Source: Persicirhabdus sediminis (GTDB taxonomy: Bacteria > Verrucomicrobiota > Verrucomicrobiia > Verrucomicrobiales > Akkermansiaceae). Taken from it: 64,000 bases of DNA. Below, in pieces: positions 20,410 through 28,929 of the stretch (positions within the stretch are counted from its first letter, which is position 1; each line of letters starts with the position of its first letter). The stretch is from positions 558,939-622,938 of the forward strand of contig NZ_JAENIM010000039.1 of the NCBI RefSeq assembly GCF_016595495.1, read 5' to 3'. The translations under genes were made by a program, and so were the position numbers. Under the pieces are notes generated by a model. The model worked only from the letters and a program-made list of their open reading frames with translations, did no database searches and was not told the DNA's origin.

Positions 20410-20952
20410 CTAGAAAACCAAATGGTGATTTGGACTCGGTTCGCCTATGGCTGGTGGGCCAGGGAAATGGTCGTTGATGAACTTATCCCAAACATCCTTG
20501 GTGTGATCAGATAGGCATTGATAGACTTCTTCTTCGCAGCTGGAGCAGATCATCAATGGAAAGGCGCCTGTGAGCATGAGGCCATTGTGAAATACGGCTG
20601 CGGTAGAATAACTTTCCGCCAGCTGGCGGTCTAATCCGCAAGTAGCGCAGCTATCTAGCTGGAGCTGATAGTTTGCGGCATTTTTGTATTTTTCCTCGCG
20701 CTGGGGCATGTTCACGCGGTCGTGCATGAAATCAAACATGGCGACACGCGAGTCATCGGAGAGTTCATTGTGGATTTTCTCCCGGCAATCCATGCAGATG
20801 GCGTATTCGAAGGTGCATTCGTCACCGCGATACGCCTTGCTCACCATGAATAAGCCAGCTGTGGTTAGCTGGCATTCGCAGTGGATGCACTGGCGGAAAA
20901 CCTCATCGGTTTCCGCTGAGAGAAAATCTAACTCTATCTCTGAGTTGCTCAT
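20410..20952 (-). CDS. Duplicated CxxC zinc-binding protein, function unknown
   Basis: A 180-residue protein with four CxxC pairs: CIHC (22-25), CMDC (53-56), CATC (102-105) and CSSC (136-139). The two halves look like an internal duplication: each has a CxxC, about 27-30 residues, a second CxxC followed by acidic residues, then LSD and a D.F.... end (residues 22-80 and 102-163). Each half would bind one zinc ion in a ribbon/treble-clef fashion. No enzymatic motif was recognised. Its ATG overlaps the exonuclease III stop (ATGA at 20949-20952), so the two are translationally coupled at the end of the nrdR operon. The REP island begins right after its stop codon. Confidence 0.7.
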   Translation of the reverse strand: MSNSEIELDFLSAETDEVFRQCIHCECQLTTAGLFMVSKAYRGDECTFEYAICMDCREKIHNELSDDSRVAMFDFMHDRVNMPQREEKYKNAANYQLQLDSCATCGLDRQLAESYSTAAVFHNGLMLTGAFPLMICSSCEEEVYQCLSDHTKDVWDKFINDHFPGPPAIGEPSPNHHLVF

Positions 20953-21707
20953 TTTAGAGTGATCGACACGGGGCAGTGGTCGGACCCTAACACGTCCTGA
21001 TGGATAGCGGCGGACGCCAGACTATCAGTGAGCGAGGCTGAGACGCAGAAGTAGTCGATTCTCCAGCCAACATTCTTGGCGCGAGCACCGCCACGGTAGC
21101 TCCACCAGCTGTATTCATCGACTTTTTCTGGGTAGAAATGCCTGAAGGTATCAACAAATCCAGCTGCGACAATTTGATCAAATCCAGCTCGTTCTTCGTC
21201 TGAGAATCCAGCGCTCTTGCGGTTTGCCTTGGGTCTAGCGAGATCAATCTCAGTGTGCGCCACATTCAGGTCGCCACAGAAAATGACTGGTTTATTCTTT
21301 TCCAAATCTTTCACAAAGGCGAGGAAATCACGGTCCCAGCTTTGGCGGTAAGGCAGGCGCTTGAGTTCGTTTTGTGAGTTAGGCGTGTAAACAGTAACTA
21401 CGTAGTAGTCAGCAAACTCTAGTGTAACGACGCGTCCTTCGCGGTCGTGCTCGTCGATGCCAATTCCCTGCTGCACGCTGATAGGCTCAATTTTGCTAAA
21501 GATCACAGTGCCTGAATAACCTGCTTTTTCTGCACTGCACCAGTAGTGGCTGTAGCCAGCCATTTCTAGCGGCAGGTCTACCTGCTCTGGGCGAGCTTTA
21601 GTTTCTTGCAAGCAGAGGATGTCAGGGTTGTGTTCGCTAACAAATTCGGCAAAATTTTTCTTAATCACGGCGCGCAGGCCGTTGACGTTCCAGGAAATGA
21701 GTTTCAT
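20949..21707 (-). CDS. xth: Exodeoxyribonuclease III (AP endonuclease)
   Basis: A 252-residue member of the ExoIII/APE1 family that cuts DNA 5' of abasic sites in base-excision repair. Family landmarks: [13 protein letters not shown] at the N-terminus, ILCLQETKA (metal Glu), [19 protein letters not shown] (catalytic Asp/Asn), the [20 protein letters not shown] block and the C-terminal GSDHCPVSI (catalytic Asp-His). Length and order are standard. It lies 48 bp after the HIT gene and overlaps the zinc-finger gene by ATGA. The position within an nrdR-led operon links repair to nucleotide supply. Confidence 0.96.
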   Translation of the reverse strand: MKLISWNVNGLRAVIKKNFAEFVSEHNPDILCLQETKARPEQVDLPLEMAGYSHYWCSAEKAGYSGTVIFSKIEPISVQQGIGIDEHDREGRVVTLEFADYYVVTVYTPNSQNELKRLPYRQSWDRDFLAFVKDLEKNKPVIFCGDLNVAHTEIDLARPKANRKSAGFSDEERAGFDQIVAAGFVDTFRHFYPEKVDEYSWWSYRGGARAKNVGWRIDYFCVSASLTDSLASAAIHQDVLGSDHCPVSITLK

Positions 21708-21755
21708 GCAGCAGCTAATAGATTCGGGTGTGGGCTGGGGATGCCCGTGTATGGA

Positions 21756-22094
21756 CTAGCCTGGAGGCCAAGTCAACTTTCGGCCAGCAAGCACGTGGAC
21801 GTGCAGGTGCGGGACTTCTTCGCCGCCGTCCGGCCCGTTGTTGATGATGAGGCGGAACCCGTCATCGGCAAATCCTTCTTGCTCAGCGACTTTTCTGGCG
21901 ACTAACATCAGGTGACCTAGCACCTCTTTGTCGGCATCGTCAGCCAGCGCGACACGGGTGATGCATTTTTTTGGAATAACTAACAAATGCACTGGTGCCT
22001 GCGGGTTGATGTCGCGGATGCACATGCACAGGTCGTCTTCGTAAACGAAGTCAGCTGGAATCTCTCTAGCGGCAATTTTTTCGAATAAGGTCAT
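21756..22094 (-). CDS. HIT-family nucleotide-binding hydrolase (HinT-like)
   Basis: A 112-residue histidine triad protein using ATG 22094; the upstream frame overlaps the preceding gene and is rejected. Recognisable are MTLFEKIAAREIPADFVYED (the Hint N-terminus), INPQAPVHLLVIPKK, and the triad HLHVHVLAGRK near the C-terminus, where the central histidine attacks phosphoramidates such as AMP-lysine. Its ATG overlaps the previous stop (ATGA at 22091-22094), indicating translational coupling to the ATP-cone-like gene. Cellular role is inferred from the family: removal of nucleotide adducts. Confidence 0.93.
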   Translation of the reverse strand: MTLFEKIAAREIPADFVYEDDLCMCIRDINPQAPVHLLVIPKKCITRVALADDADKEVLGHLMLVARKVAEQEGFADDGFRLIINNGPDGGEEVPHLHVHVLAGRKLTWPPG

Positions 22095-22663
22095 CTCGGT
22101 GAATTCAGATTGAGTGAAATTTTCTGCGGGTGATGTCGCGAGCTGCGTCCATGGGTGCGCAGGAAGGTGAGGATTTCTTCGCGTAGCTGGTCGCACGAGT
22201 CATTCCATTTTTCCTGACCGCGCAGCACCATCACGCTGTGACGCACGTCGTTAAACTCGATCATGCTCACGCCGTAGCTTTTCAGCTCGCCGATTTCTTT
22301 TTGCAGGTGGTCGAAAAAGGCTAGCTCGTAACCATTGCCGGCGGACTCAGCGGCGTCGCGCAGTGAGATTTCTATCGCTGGAGCACGGCGCGGCAGCACC
22401 TCAGCCATCGGCTGGTGGCCGATGCGCGTGAGCATGTGCTGAATGCGCTTGTGCAGGTCTTCGATTTTGAGCAGCTGCAGTGGGCAGTTGTGTTCAAGGT
22501 AATGCAAGATGCCGCTGTGCAAATCATCAGCGAATGGGAAATCATCGCGGCCAGATAGCTCGGCAGCGGTGATGATAGACTCGCGAATCCACTCAGTGTC
22601 GTAGCCGCTCACTTGGTGGCGGCCGACCTGTAGCACGGGGCGATTTCCAATCAGACAAATCAT
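22091..22663 (-). CDS. Putative ATP-cone-like protein next to nrdR
   Basis: A 190-residue protein starting at ATG 22663 (MICLIGNRPVLQVGR); the longer frame overlapping nrdR is rejected. I do not recognise a named family. Residues about 9-90 follow the pattern of an ATP-cone: a short basic strand, VSGYDTEWIRESIITAAE (compare the ..FD..KI..AI..A of ATP-cones), an acidic helix ADDLHSGILHYLE, and IEDLHKRIQHMLTRIG (compare V.DLV..ML...G). The canonical KRDG strand is missing. The C-terminal half is charged and helical with no motif. It is 16 bp after nrdR and overlaps the HIT gene, so it is probably co-expressed with NrdR, itself an ATP-cone regulator. The domain call is tentative. Confidence 0.55.
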   Translation of the reverse strand: MICLIGNRPVLQVGRHQVSGYDTEWIRESIITAAELSGRDDFPFADDLHSGILHYLEHNCPLQLLKIEDLHKRIQHMLTRIGHQPMAEVLPRRAPAIEISLRDAAESAGNGYELAFFDHLQKEIGELKSYGVSMIEFNDVRHSVMVLRGQEKWNDSCDQLREEILTFLRTHGRSSRHHPQKISLNLNSPR

Positions 22664-22679
22664 AATAGGGTATGGGGTG

Positions 22680-23171
22680 TTATTCTTTGAAAAGTTTCCG
22701 CTGGCCGACGTCGCGTGCGCTGCGTTGCTCCAGCTCTTGAATCTCGCGGATGAACTCGCCAACATCATCAAACTGGCGGTAAACCGAGACGTAGCGCACG
22801 TAGGCGACGGGATCGATTTGGTGCAGCTTGCTCATGACTTTGGCGCCAATGACTGAGGAGGGGACTTCGCTGAGGTGATCTTTGTGCAGGTCGGTGAGGA
22901 TTTCCTCTACCGCGCGGTCCAGCCGGTCCATAGAAACCGGTCGTTTTTCGCAGGCTTTCACCAGCCCGCGGAATAGTTTCTCACGGTTCACGGTTTCGCG
23001 CGCTCCGTCACGTTTGACCACGCGCAGTTCCGTGCGCTCGATCTGCTCGTAGGTGGTGTAACGATACCCACAATCGAGACATTCACGGCGACGACGTGTC
23101 GTCGTGCCGTCCTTCGACATTCTCGAATCAATGACCTTATCTGTTAATGAACCACAGCTGATACAGCGCAT
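22680..23171 (-). CDS. nrdR: Transcriptional repressor NrdR
   Basis: NrdR represses ribonucleotide reductase genes and senses ATP/dATP. The 163-residue protein has the N-terminal zinc ribbon (CISC at 3-6 and CLDC at 31-34, with RRRREC and YRYTTYE between and after) and an ATP-cone from about residue 46: VVKRDGARETVNREKL, then LSEVPSSVIGAKVMSKL and VAYVRYVSVYRQFDDV. It leads a five-gene operon (ATP-cone-like, HIT, xth, zinc-finger protein). Two NrdR-box-like sites lie 29-76 bp upstream, suggesting autoregulation. No reductase gene is in the window. Confidence 0.97.
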   Translation of the reverse strand: MRCISCGSLTDKVIDSRMSKDGTTTRRRRECLDCGYRYTTYEQIERTELRVVKRDGARETVNREKLFRGLVKACEKRPVSMDRLDRAVEEILTDLHKDHLSEVPSSVIGAKVMSKLHQIDPVAYVRYVSVYRQFDDVGEFIREIQELEQRSARDVGQRKLFKE

Positions 23172-23199
23172 AATGAACTCCTCCTGCTTTGACGCTAGA

Positions 23200-23247
23200 A
23201 CGGAATATGTGGCAGACTCAAAGCAAAAATTACACTATATTTGGTAG
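23200..23247. promoter_or_regulatory. Two NrdR-box-like sites upstream of nrdR
   Basis: ACACTATATTTGGTAG at 23232-23247 and ACGGAATATGTGGCAG at 23200-23215 agree at 11 of 16 positions and both fit the core of the known NrdR box (C-w-A-t-A-T-.-T-.-G). They are 32 bp apart, three helical turns, the usual spacing of paired NrdR boxes. They precede the nrdR start at 23171. Confidence 0.6.
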
Positions 23248-23517
23248 TAGGTGCTGATGATTAACATGTCTTAATAAGTCTTTTTTAGAATTCATTCACA
23301 CGCCGCCAGATGCCCCTTCGTTTACTTAAAATTTTAAAATTTACTCAACACACACGGATCATCGGGCCAGCTGAACCAATGAAAAATCGGCAGGATTTTG
23401 GGCATTCGAAGTGGCTGCAAATGCTCTGTTTGCCCGCGGCGTGACAGGTCACACTTGGGTAAGATTTTAGCAACTAATGCAGAATTTCCAGCTAGCTGGC
23501 ACTGCCTGTGGTTTTGT
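23248..23517. other. Intergenic region between nrdR and the acyltransferase gene
   Basis: No gene seen. It holds the inverted repeat GTGAC-ag-GTCAC at 23441-23452, one of four such sites in the window, and CCAGCTAGCTGG at 23488-23499, 18 bp beyond the acyltransferase stop. Confidence 0.6.
23441..23452. promoter_or_regulatory. GTGAC-NN-GTCAC inverted repeat, site 1
   Basis: GTGACAGGTCAC, continuing with AC on the right. The same palindrome (TGTGAC-NN-GTCACA) is seen at 51581, 62541 and 63533, always outside genes. Candidate operator for an unidentified regulator. Confidence 0.5.
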
Positions 23518-24579
23518 TCAATACGGGAAATGTGATTTCAGCTGGTAGGCAGGTTTTTCGATGTATTTCCACGACAGTCTGGCCATTGCGTATGAGGTGC
23601 CACCGAGGATGGCGAGCCGTAGCGGGAAGAGCATGATTTCCCAGCCGTCGGCCCAGAGAAATGGGGTGATGTACCCCATCATCAGCGGTGCGAGGTTATG
23701 ATAGAGGTAGAGCCCGTAGCTCATTAAGCCGATGTGCTGCAGGGTGGCATTGCCGAGGATTTTTCCCGTGAGCCCCGTGAATCCGGCAGAAGCATTCACC
23801 ACGATACCTACGCAGGCGATAGTGAGGAAACTTTGCTGAAGCCACTGCCAGCTGGGAATGGTGGCTTCAGAATACCAGCGGAACCAGAAAAAGAGGTAAA
23901 TGAGGCCGCTGGTGACGTAGATGGTATTGAGTTTGCGGCTAACTAGCTGGATGCCGTTAATACTCATCACGGCGGTGATGGAGCCAGCGGCGAGGTAGTC
24001 GAGGCATTTCCATGTTGGTTTGCCCGGCATTGCCCATGAGTTGATCCAGCCAAGCATTTCTAGACAGCGCAGCGTTGGTGAGATGAGAAAGATGCCAGCT
24101 AGCGCGGGCAAGATCCACCGGCGCGGCAAAATGAGCAAAACCACTGGCCAGAGGAGGTAAAATTGCTGTTCGATGGCCAGCGTCCAAAACTGCGACGCGC
24201 CAGGTGACCATTGGCCAGTGGAGGCAAAGAGGAAGTTGCTCGCCTGACATAGGTACCAAAATAAGTTGTCGTAAACGTCGGCGAAACCAAAAACCAAGTA
24301 CAGGGCGATGGCGACAAGGAAGCCTGGAAAAATCCGCAGCAGCCGACGAGCGAAAAATGACTTGGTGAAGTTGGGTAGCGTGGTATCACCGGCGTCGATT
24401 TTTTCCCGTCCGCGCAGCAAAATCTGTGTGATGAGGAAGCCGCTGAGCACAAAAAATAGAAAAACACCAATCGAGTAGGGTACTGGTGCGTGGTGCAGCG
24501 GCTCAGGAGACCAATGGTGGATGGATACTAGCAAGATGGCAATGGCGCGCAGCGAGTGAAGTTGTGGCATTTGATTCAT
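23518..24579 (-). CDS. Acyltransferase 3 family membrane protein (OafA/YrhL-like)
   Basis: A 353-residue integral membrane O-acyltransferase. The N-terminus shows the family pattern LHSLRAIAILLVSIHHW (His21 or His22 is the usual catalytic residue) and IGVFLFFVLSGFLIT, then RRLLRIFPGFLVAIALYL and FWTLAIEQQFYLLWPVVLLI. About ten hydrophobic segments follow. These enzymes acetylate sugars of lipopolysaccharide, exopolysaccharide or peptidoglycan; the acceptor here is unknown. It is isolated, with a CCAGCTAGCTGG palindrome just beyond its stop. Confidence 0.92.
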   Translation of the reverse strand: MNQMPQLHSLRAIAILLVSIHHWSPEPLHHAPVPYSIGVFLFFVLSGFLITQILLRGREKIDAGDTTLPNFTKSFFARRLLRIFPGFLVAIALYLVFGFADVYDNLFWYLCQASNFLFASTGQWSPGASQFWTLAIEQQFYLLWPVVLLILPRRWILPALAGIFLISPTLRCLEMLGWINSWAMPGKPTWKCLDYLAAGSITAVMSINGIQLVSRKLNTIYVTSGLIYLFFWFRWYSEATIPSWQWLQQSFLTIACVGIVVNASAGFTGLTGKILGNATLQHIGLMSYGLYLYHNLAPLMMGYITPFLWADGWEIMLFPLRLAILGGTSYAMARLSWKYIEKPAYQLKSHFPY

Positions 24580-24799
24580 GCCCGCGCATCATTGGCTGGC
24601 GGTATGCAGGCGGCTAGCTCGAGAATGTGCCAGAATGGACACGTCTCAGCGATTTGGTCAGGCTGGCTGATCTTTTACGTCTATCTTGGTCTAGTTAGGT
24701 TTATCTGACAGCTTGCCTATTTAAAAACTACTTGCCTGTTTGAATTTGTATTTTCAATGATGCTTGCGTGATTGGGTGTGGCTGCTAGTGATTAGAGTT

Positions 24800-25312
24800 G
24801 TGCTAACCCTGCCTATAGAATCTGAGCGCATTCGGCTACGACGATTTGTCGAGCGTGATCGTGCTAGCTTTGTGAGTTTCATGCAAAATGAGACATCAAA
24901 TCGCTATTTGATGTTTGATGCCGATGAATGCTCGGACGAAGGGGCAAACCAGCTGGTGGATCGTATCATGGCGTCCTATGCTGACGAGGTGGAGATTTGC
25001 TCTTATGTGGTGGCTGATTTACACAGCGACCGCTATCTCGGCACCGCTGGGTTTACCAGCTACGATGTTGGCGTGATGGAGTGTTATTTTGGCATCAACG
25101 AGGAGTTTTGCGGTCACGGCTATGCCACTGAGGCGCTGGTGATGTTGCGCGATGTGTTGATGCCCAGCTACCAGCTGCGAGTTTATTGCCACGATGATAA
25201 CCAGCTAGCTCACCGCGTGGCGCTGGCGGCTGGGTTTAAATTGCGTGGTGCAGCGGTAAACAAAAATAGCCAGCTCAGCGGCCAGCTATTTGTTTACAAA
25301 CAAGGTGTGTAG
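24800..25312 (+). CDS. GNAT-family N-acetyltransferase (RimJ/RimL-like)
   Basis: A Gcn5-type acetyltransferase of about 170 residues from the GTG at 24800 (LTLPIESERIRLRRF, the usual start of this subgroup); a TTG at 24764 would add 12 residues. ERIRLRRFVERDRASFVSFM and the later YFGINEEFCGHGYATEAL (motif A, acetyl-CoA pyrophosphate loop: G-H-G-Y-A) identify the family. The C-terminal LRVYCHDDNQLAHRVALAAGF is the conserved N.AS...  .K.GF-like block. RimJ/L relatives acetylate protein N-termini or small molecules such as amino-sugar antibiotics; the substrate is unknown. Flanked by CCAGCTGG copies at its 3' end. Confidence 0.82.
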   Translation: MLTLPIESERIRLRRFVERDRASFVSFMQNETSNRYLMFDADECSDEGANQLVDRIMASYADEVEICSYVVADLHSDRYLGTAGFTSYDVGVMECYFGINEEFCGHGYATEALVMLRDVLMPSYQLRVYCHDDNQLAHRVALAAGFKLRGAAVNKNSQLSGQLFVYKQGV

Positions 25313-25368
25313 TGAGGGAATTTTCCAGCTGGGAATAAATCACTCCAGCTGGAAATAATGATTGAGAA

Positions 25369-26595
25369 TTATTCGATCAGATCGGCAGCGCTAAGTCCAC
25401 GCAGCTCGAGCACACGTAAGATCGCAGATTCGATCAGGTTGTTTGGGCATGATGCGCCCGCGGTGATGCCGACGGTGCATGGTTTATCCGGGTTGAGGAT
25501 CTCAGTGTAGCTGGATTTGATCTCGGCATTTTTTTCGAGGTCAAAGTGGATGATTTCCTCTAGCGATTCGATGCATGATGCCTTGCGGATGAAGAAGGTA
25601 GGTAATTCTTGCTCAGCAATTTCCACCAGGTGAGTGGTATTTGAGCTGTTGTAGCCGCCGACCACTAACATCATGTCCATTGGCTTCTTGAGCATCTCAA
25701 AGAGCGCGCTTTGACGCTCCTGAGTGGCGCCGCAGATGGTATCAAAAACGTGGTAGTTCTGGGTATGTCCGTCGCGTTTTTCTAGCGCTGCCTGGATGTG
25801 GCGTTGCAGTTCTTCGGTCTCGCTTTGCAGCATGGTGGTCTGGTTGGCCACACCAACTTGCTGAAGGTGGACGTCTGGGTCAAATCCCTCTGAATAAGCG
25901 CCGCTGAATTTCTCCAACAAGGCCGCTTTGTCGCCACCATTGATAATGTAGTCGCAGACGTAATCCGCATCAGCCAGCGTGAGGATGACTAGGTAATGAC
26001 CGTCTTTTTTATCGCCGAGCGCACGTGACGCAGTGGCTAAAGTTTCTTCATGGCCAGCTTTGCCGTGAATGATGGAGGTGACTTGTTGTTTGGCGTAACC
26101 ACGAACGCGGCGCCAAACTTTCATCACATCACCACAGGTGGTATCAACGACGTGGCAGCCGACCTCAGCGAGGAAATCCATGAAATGCGTAGGCGCACCA
26201 AATGCTGGCACGATCACCACATCTTCGTCGGTGAGATCTTTGTATTCATCGCTGAGTTTTTTCCACGGCAGAGAAACGATGCCCATGTCGCGAAGTTGTT
26301 TGTTAACCTCTGGGTTGTGAATGATTTCACCAATCAAAAACAAGCGCTGGTCAGGGAAAACTTTATGGGTGGCGTAGGCGAGGTCGATGGCGCGCTCCAC
26401 ACCGTAGCAAAAACCAAACTGCTGGGCCAGCCGGATGGTGGTATTGCCAATCTGCACTTCGCCGTGAGACGCGCGGATTTTCTCCACTAAAGACGAGCGG
26501 TAGTGGTTTTCCACTTCAGCTTGGACTTTTTCCATCACATCGGGGCGGCGAACATTTACGCGCTTACGCTTAGGGCTATCAGTTGGCTTGCTCAT
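25369..26595 (-). CDS. ispH: 4-hydroxy-3-methylbut-2-enyl diphosphate reductase IspH
   Basis: IspH (LytB) is the 4Fe-4S reductase that produces IPP and DMAPP, the last step of the MEP isoprenoid pathway. From ATG 26595 the protein has 408 aa; the longer frame to 26754 has no family resemblance and overlaps the next gene. Cluster cysteines are in QFGFCYGVERAID, VDTTCGDVMKVW and AGASCPNNL. HGKAGHEETLATAS and TICGATQERQSAL (the S/T-Q loop) are also present. The extra N-terminal ~65 residues and length class resemble the long IspH form of cyanobacteria and plants rather than the ~315-aa E. coli type. It starts 68 bp after the YwaF-like gene on the same strand. Confidence 0.94.
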   Translation of the reverse strand: MSKPTDSPKRKRVNVRRPDVMEKVQAEVENHYRSSLVEKIRASHGEVQIGNTTIRLAQQFGFCYGVERAIDLAYATHKVFPDQRLFLIGEIIHNPEVNKQLRDMGIVSLPWKKLSDEYKDLTDEDVVIVPAFGAPTHFMDFLAEVGCHVVDTTCGDVMKVWRRVRGYAKQQVTSIIHGKAGHEETLATASRALGDKKDGHYLVILTLADADYVCDYIINGGDKAALLEKFSGAYSEGFDPDVHLQQVGVANQTTMLQSETEELQRHIQAALEKRDGHTQNYHVFDTICGATQERQSALFEMLKKPMDMMLVVGGYNSSNTTHLVEIAEQELPTFFIRKASCIESLEEIIHFDLEKNAEIKSSYTEILNPDKPCTVGITAGASCPNNLIESAILRVLELRGLSAADLIE

Positions 26596-26663
26596 GAATT
26601 TGGTCAAAATTTTGCGTCGGGACGCTGAAAGAAAAGAAACCAGTTTGCCCGAAAAGGCACGTA

Positions 26664-27341
26664 TTATTTTTGCTTTGTCTGACGAAATGGCAAACTCAGT
26701 AGCCAAAATAGCAAACTGGCGATGGCGCCGAGCGACAAAATGTACCACGGCCACGGGCCCATCACGTCAATCAAGCTGGATTCGCTGGGTTTGGCAGCAA
26801 GGAAACCAAAGTTGGCGCCGAGTAAGAAATTCAGAGCTCCGGCGATGGTGGCGTAAACTGCCAGCCAGCCCACGGCGCGTCTTACTGAGCCAGCGCGTGG
26901 CCTCCAGCCAATGCAGATGGGCAAATACAAGGCGGCGCAAACGACGCCGAGGTGGGAAAAATAAAAGGCCAGCGCAACCGGGTGAGTGAATGACTCGTTG
27001 ATGTCTGGCGTGAGCATCGCCTGAGTGGCGCCAGCTAGCCCCCAGTAGTAAACAAGCTCACGCAGCGTGGCTTGTTTGTAGATCATGGCAAATCCAGCTA
27101 GGATCACCGACAGGTCGCAAAGGTGGTAGGGGATCTTGATCTCAATGGGCATGTGGTAGCCAGCGAGCTGGTAGGCCAGCAGCGTGACCGGATAAGCCAA
27201 TAGGCAGCTAATGCCAATGGCATAGCGCAGTGGTTTGGCTGAGCCCGCGGATTCAAGTCGGCGGCCAATAAGCAAAACCACAGCAATGGACGCAAATGAT
27301 AGCGCTAAACAAATTAGGTGGTGGCTAGAAAATATTTCCAT
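26664..27341 (-). CDS. YwaF/TIGR02206-type integral membrane protein
   Basis: A 225-residue membrane protein from ATG 27341 (MEIFSSHHLICLALSF); an upstream TTG at 27374 is less likely. It has about seven hydrophobic segments and the conserved loops of the YwaF family: IPYHLCDLSVILAGF, LVYYWGLAGATQAMLTPDI and FYFSHLGVV. The family is widespread but has no established function. It is followed 68 bp later on the same strand by ispH, and its 5' side faces the divergent NADH dehydrogenase gene. Confidence 0.78.
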   Translation of the reverse strand: MEIFSSHHLICLALSFASIAVVLLIGRRLESAGSAKPLRYAIGISCLLAYPVTLLAYQLAGYHMPIEIKIPYHLCDLSVILAGFAMIYKQATLRELVYYWGLAGATQAMLTPDINESFTHPVALAFYFSHLGVVCAALYLPICIGWRPRAGSVRRAVGWLAVYATIAGALNFLLGANFGFLAAKPSESSLIDVMGPWPWYILSLGAIASLLFWLLSLPFRQTKQK

Positions 27342-27527
27342 TGCTGTGAGTTCTTCGGCCCAGTTATACGTCAAGCTTGGTGCGAATTAAGCAGCTAAGT
27401 GTCATAAAATTGATTTTCTCTATCTGCCTAGTGGCACATTTGTTAATCTATGTGACTATCGGCTAGGTACGTGCAGATGCAATCAGCTGTTTGGTTTTGC
27501 GCTGCATTTATAAAACCTACTAAAATT

Positions 27528-28805
27528 ATGGTCGATAAGCACATTATTATCATTGGCGCGGGGTTCGGGGGGATGACTTGCGCCAAGAAGTTGGGCAACA
27601 AAGAGGGGGTTAGGGTGACTATCGTTGATAGAAAAAATCACCACCTCTTCCAACCTTTACTCTATCAGGTAGCGACGTCGACTCTGGCGGCGCCAGATAT
27701 TTCGCGCTCTATCCGGTCAATTTTTGATAAATATAACAATATAGACGTCGTCTACGATCATATCGAGCGGGTTGATCTGGCTGGAAAAGTTCTACATGCG
27801 TCCTCTGGTCTTAGTTTGAGCTACGACTACCTCGTAGTCGCAACTGGAGTGAAGACGAGCTTTTTTGGCAAAGCTGAATGGGAGAAACACGTCTATTGTC
27901 TCAAATCATTAGATGATGCCTTTTCTATCCGCGAGAAGTTGCTCAGAAGCCTGGAGGTTGCCGACCGTGGAACTGAGCCGCAAAATATCGCCAAGCTCTC
28001 AACGACCGTGATTATCGGCGGCGGCCCGACTGGCGTGGAGCTAGCTGGCGCATTTTCGGATCTGGTGAAGCGCACCATGAAGCGTGGATTTAAAAACTAC
28101 GATACCAGCCAGCAGCGGATCATTTTGATTGAGGCACAAGACCAGCTGCTGGGTGCCTTTCCTCGCGACCAGGCAGAATACGCCGTCGAGCGATTAGAGC
28201 AACGCGGTGTTGAGGTGAAGCTGAATTCTATGGTCAGCCACATTGACGAGGGCATCGTTGAGTTGAAATCTGGCGAAATCATTGAGGCGGGTGTGATTAT
28301 TTGGGGTGCAGGTGTGGAGGCGACTCCAATTACCAAAACTCTCGGTGTTAGCCTGAATCGTGCGGGTTTGGTTGAAGTGGAGAAAGACCTGTCGATTCCT
28401 GGCAATCCAGAGGCCTTTGTGATTGGTGATGCGGCGGCGGTAAAACAAGCCAATGGTAAACTCGTTCCTGGCCAAGCGCCAGCGGCGATGCAAGAAGGTG
28501 GTTTTGTTGCTACGATCATCAAAAATGAGCTGGTCAGCGGGATCGGCAAGCGGCCTGATTTTGACTATTTCGACAAAGGTTTCATGGCCATTGTGGGGAA
28601 AAACTCAGCAGTGGTGAATTTCCGCGATGTGCTGAAAGTGAAAGGATTTTTGGCTTGGATGATGTGGTTATTCATTCACATCATGTTTCTGACGAATTTC
28701 CGCAGTCGCATTGGAGTTCTCATCTCATGGTGTTTTTCTTACCTAGCCGATAAGCCTGGCGCGCGCGTGGTGACTGCCGCGAGCGACGATGAATGGAAGG
28801 CGTAG
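27528..28805 (+). CDS. ndh: Type II NADH dehydrogenase (NDH-2)
   Basis: A 425-residue FAD flavoprotein that passes electrons from NADH to quinone without pumping protons. ATG 27528 gives MVDKHIIIIGAGFGGM with the FAD-binding GxGxxG at once; the longer frame adds an unlikely leader. Next come NHHLFQPLLYQVATSTL (typical of NDH-2), the second dinucleotide motif VIIGGGPTGVELAGAFSDL, FVIGDAAA and PGQAPAAMQEG. The C-terminal FLAWMMWLFIHIMFLTNF is the amphipathic membrane anchor of the family. With menD nearby, menaquinone may be its acceptor (inference). A bidirectional terminator follows. Confidence 0.93.
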   Translation: MVDKHIIIIGAGFGGMTCAKKLGNKEGVRVTIVDRKNHHLFQPLLYQVATSTLAAPDISRSIRSIFDKYNNIDVVYDHIERVDLAGKVLHASSGLSLSYDYLVVATGVKTSFFGKAEWEKHVYCLKSLDDAFSIREKLLRSLEVADRGTEPQNIAKLSTTVIIGGGPTGVELAGAFSDLVKRTMKRGFKNYDTSQQRIILIEAQDQLLGAFPRDQAEYAVERLEQRGVEVKLNSMVSHIDEGIVELKSGEIIEAGVIIWGAGVEATPITKTLGVSLNRAGLVEVEKDLSIPGNPEAFVIGDAAAVKQANGKLVPGQAPAAMQEGGFVATIIKNELVSGIGKRPDFDYFDKGFMAIVGKNSAVVNFRDVLKVKGFLAWMMWLFIHIMFLTNFRSRIGVLISWCFSYLADKPGARVVTAASDDEWKA

Positions 28806-28870
28806 TGAGCCAGCGGGAATTGGTGGTTTGTTATCGTCGCCAATTTTCTGGCTGGAATTTTCCATAAGCA

Positions 28871-28907
28871 AAAAAAAGCCGGACTCATTGCTGAGTCCGG
28901 CTTTTTT
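28871..28907. terminator. Bidirectional terminator between ndh and pyk
   Basis: AAAAAAAGCCGGACTCA and TGAGTCCGGCTTTTTT form a perfect stem with a 4-nt loop, flanked by A and T runs. It serves both converging genes. Confidence 0.95.
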
Positions 28908-28929
28908 GAAATGGTTGTGATCCAGCTAA

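Noticed and set aside
26596..26754. N-terminal extension of IspH
   Set aside because: The extra 53 residues overlap the end of the YwaF-like gene, show no family similarity, and the ATG at 26595 gives the expected start.
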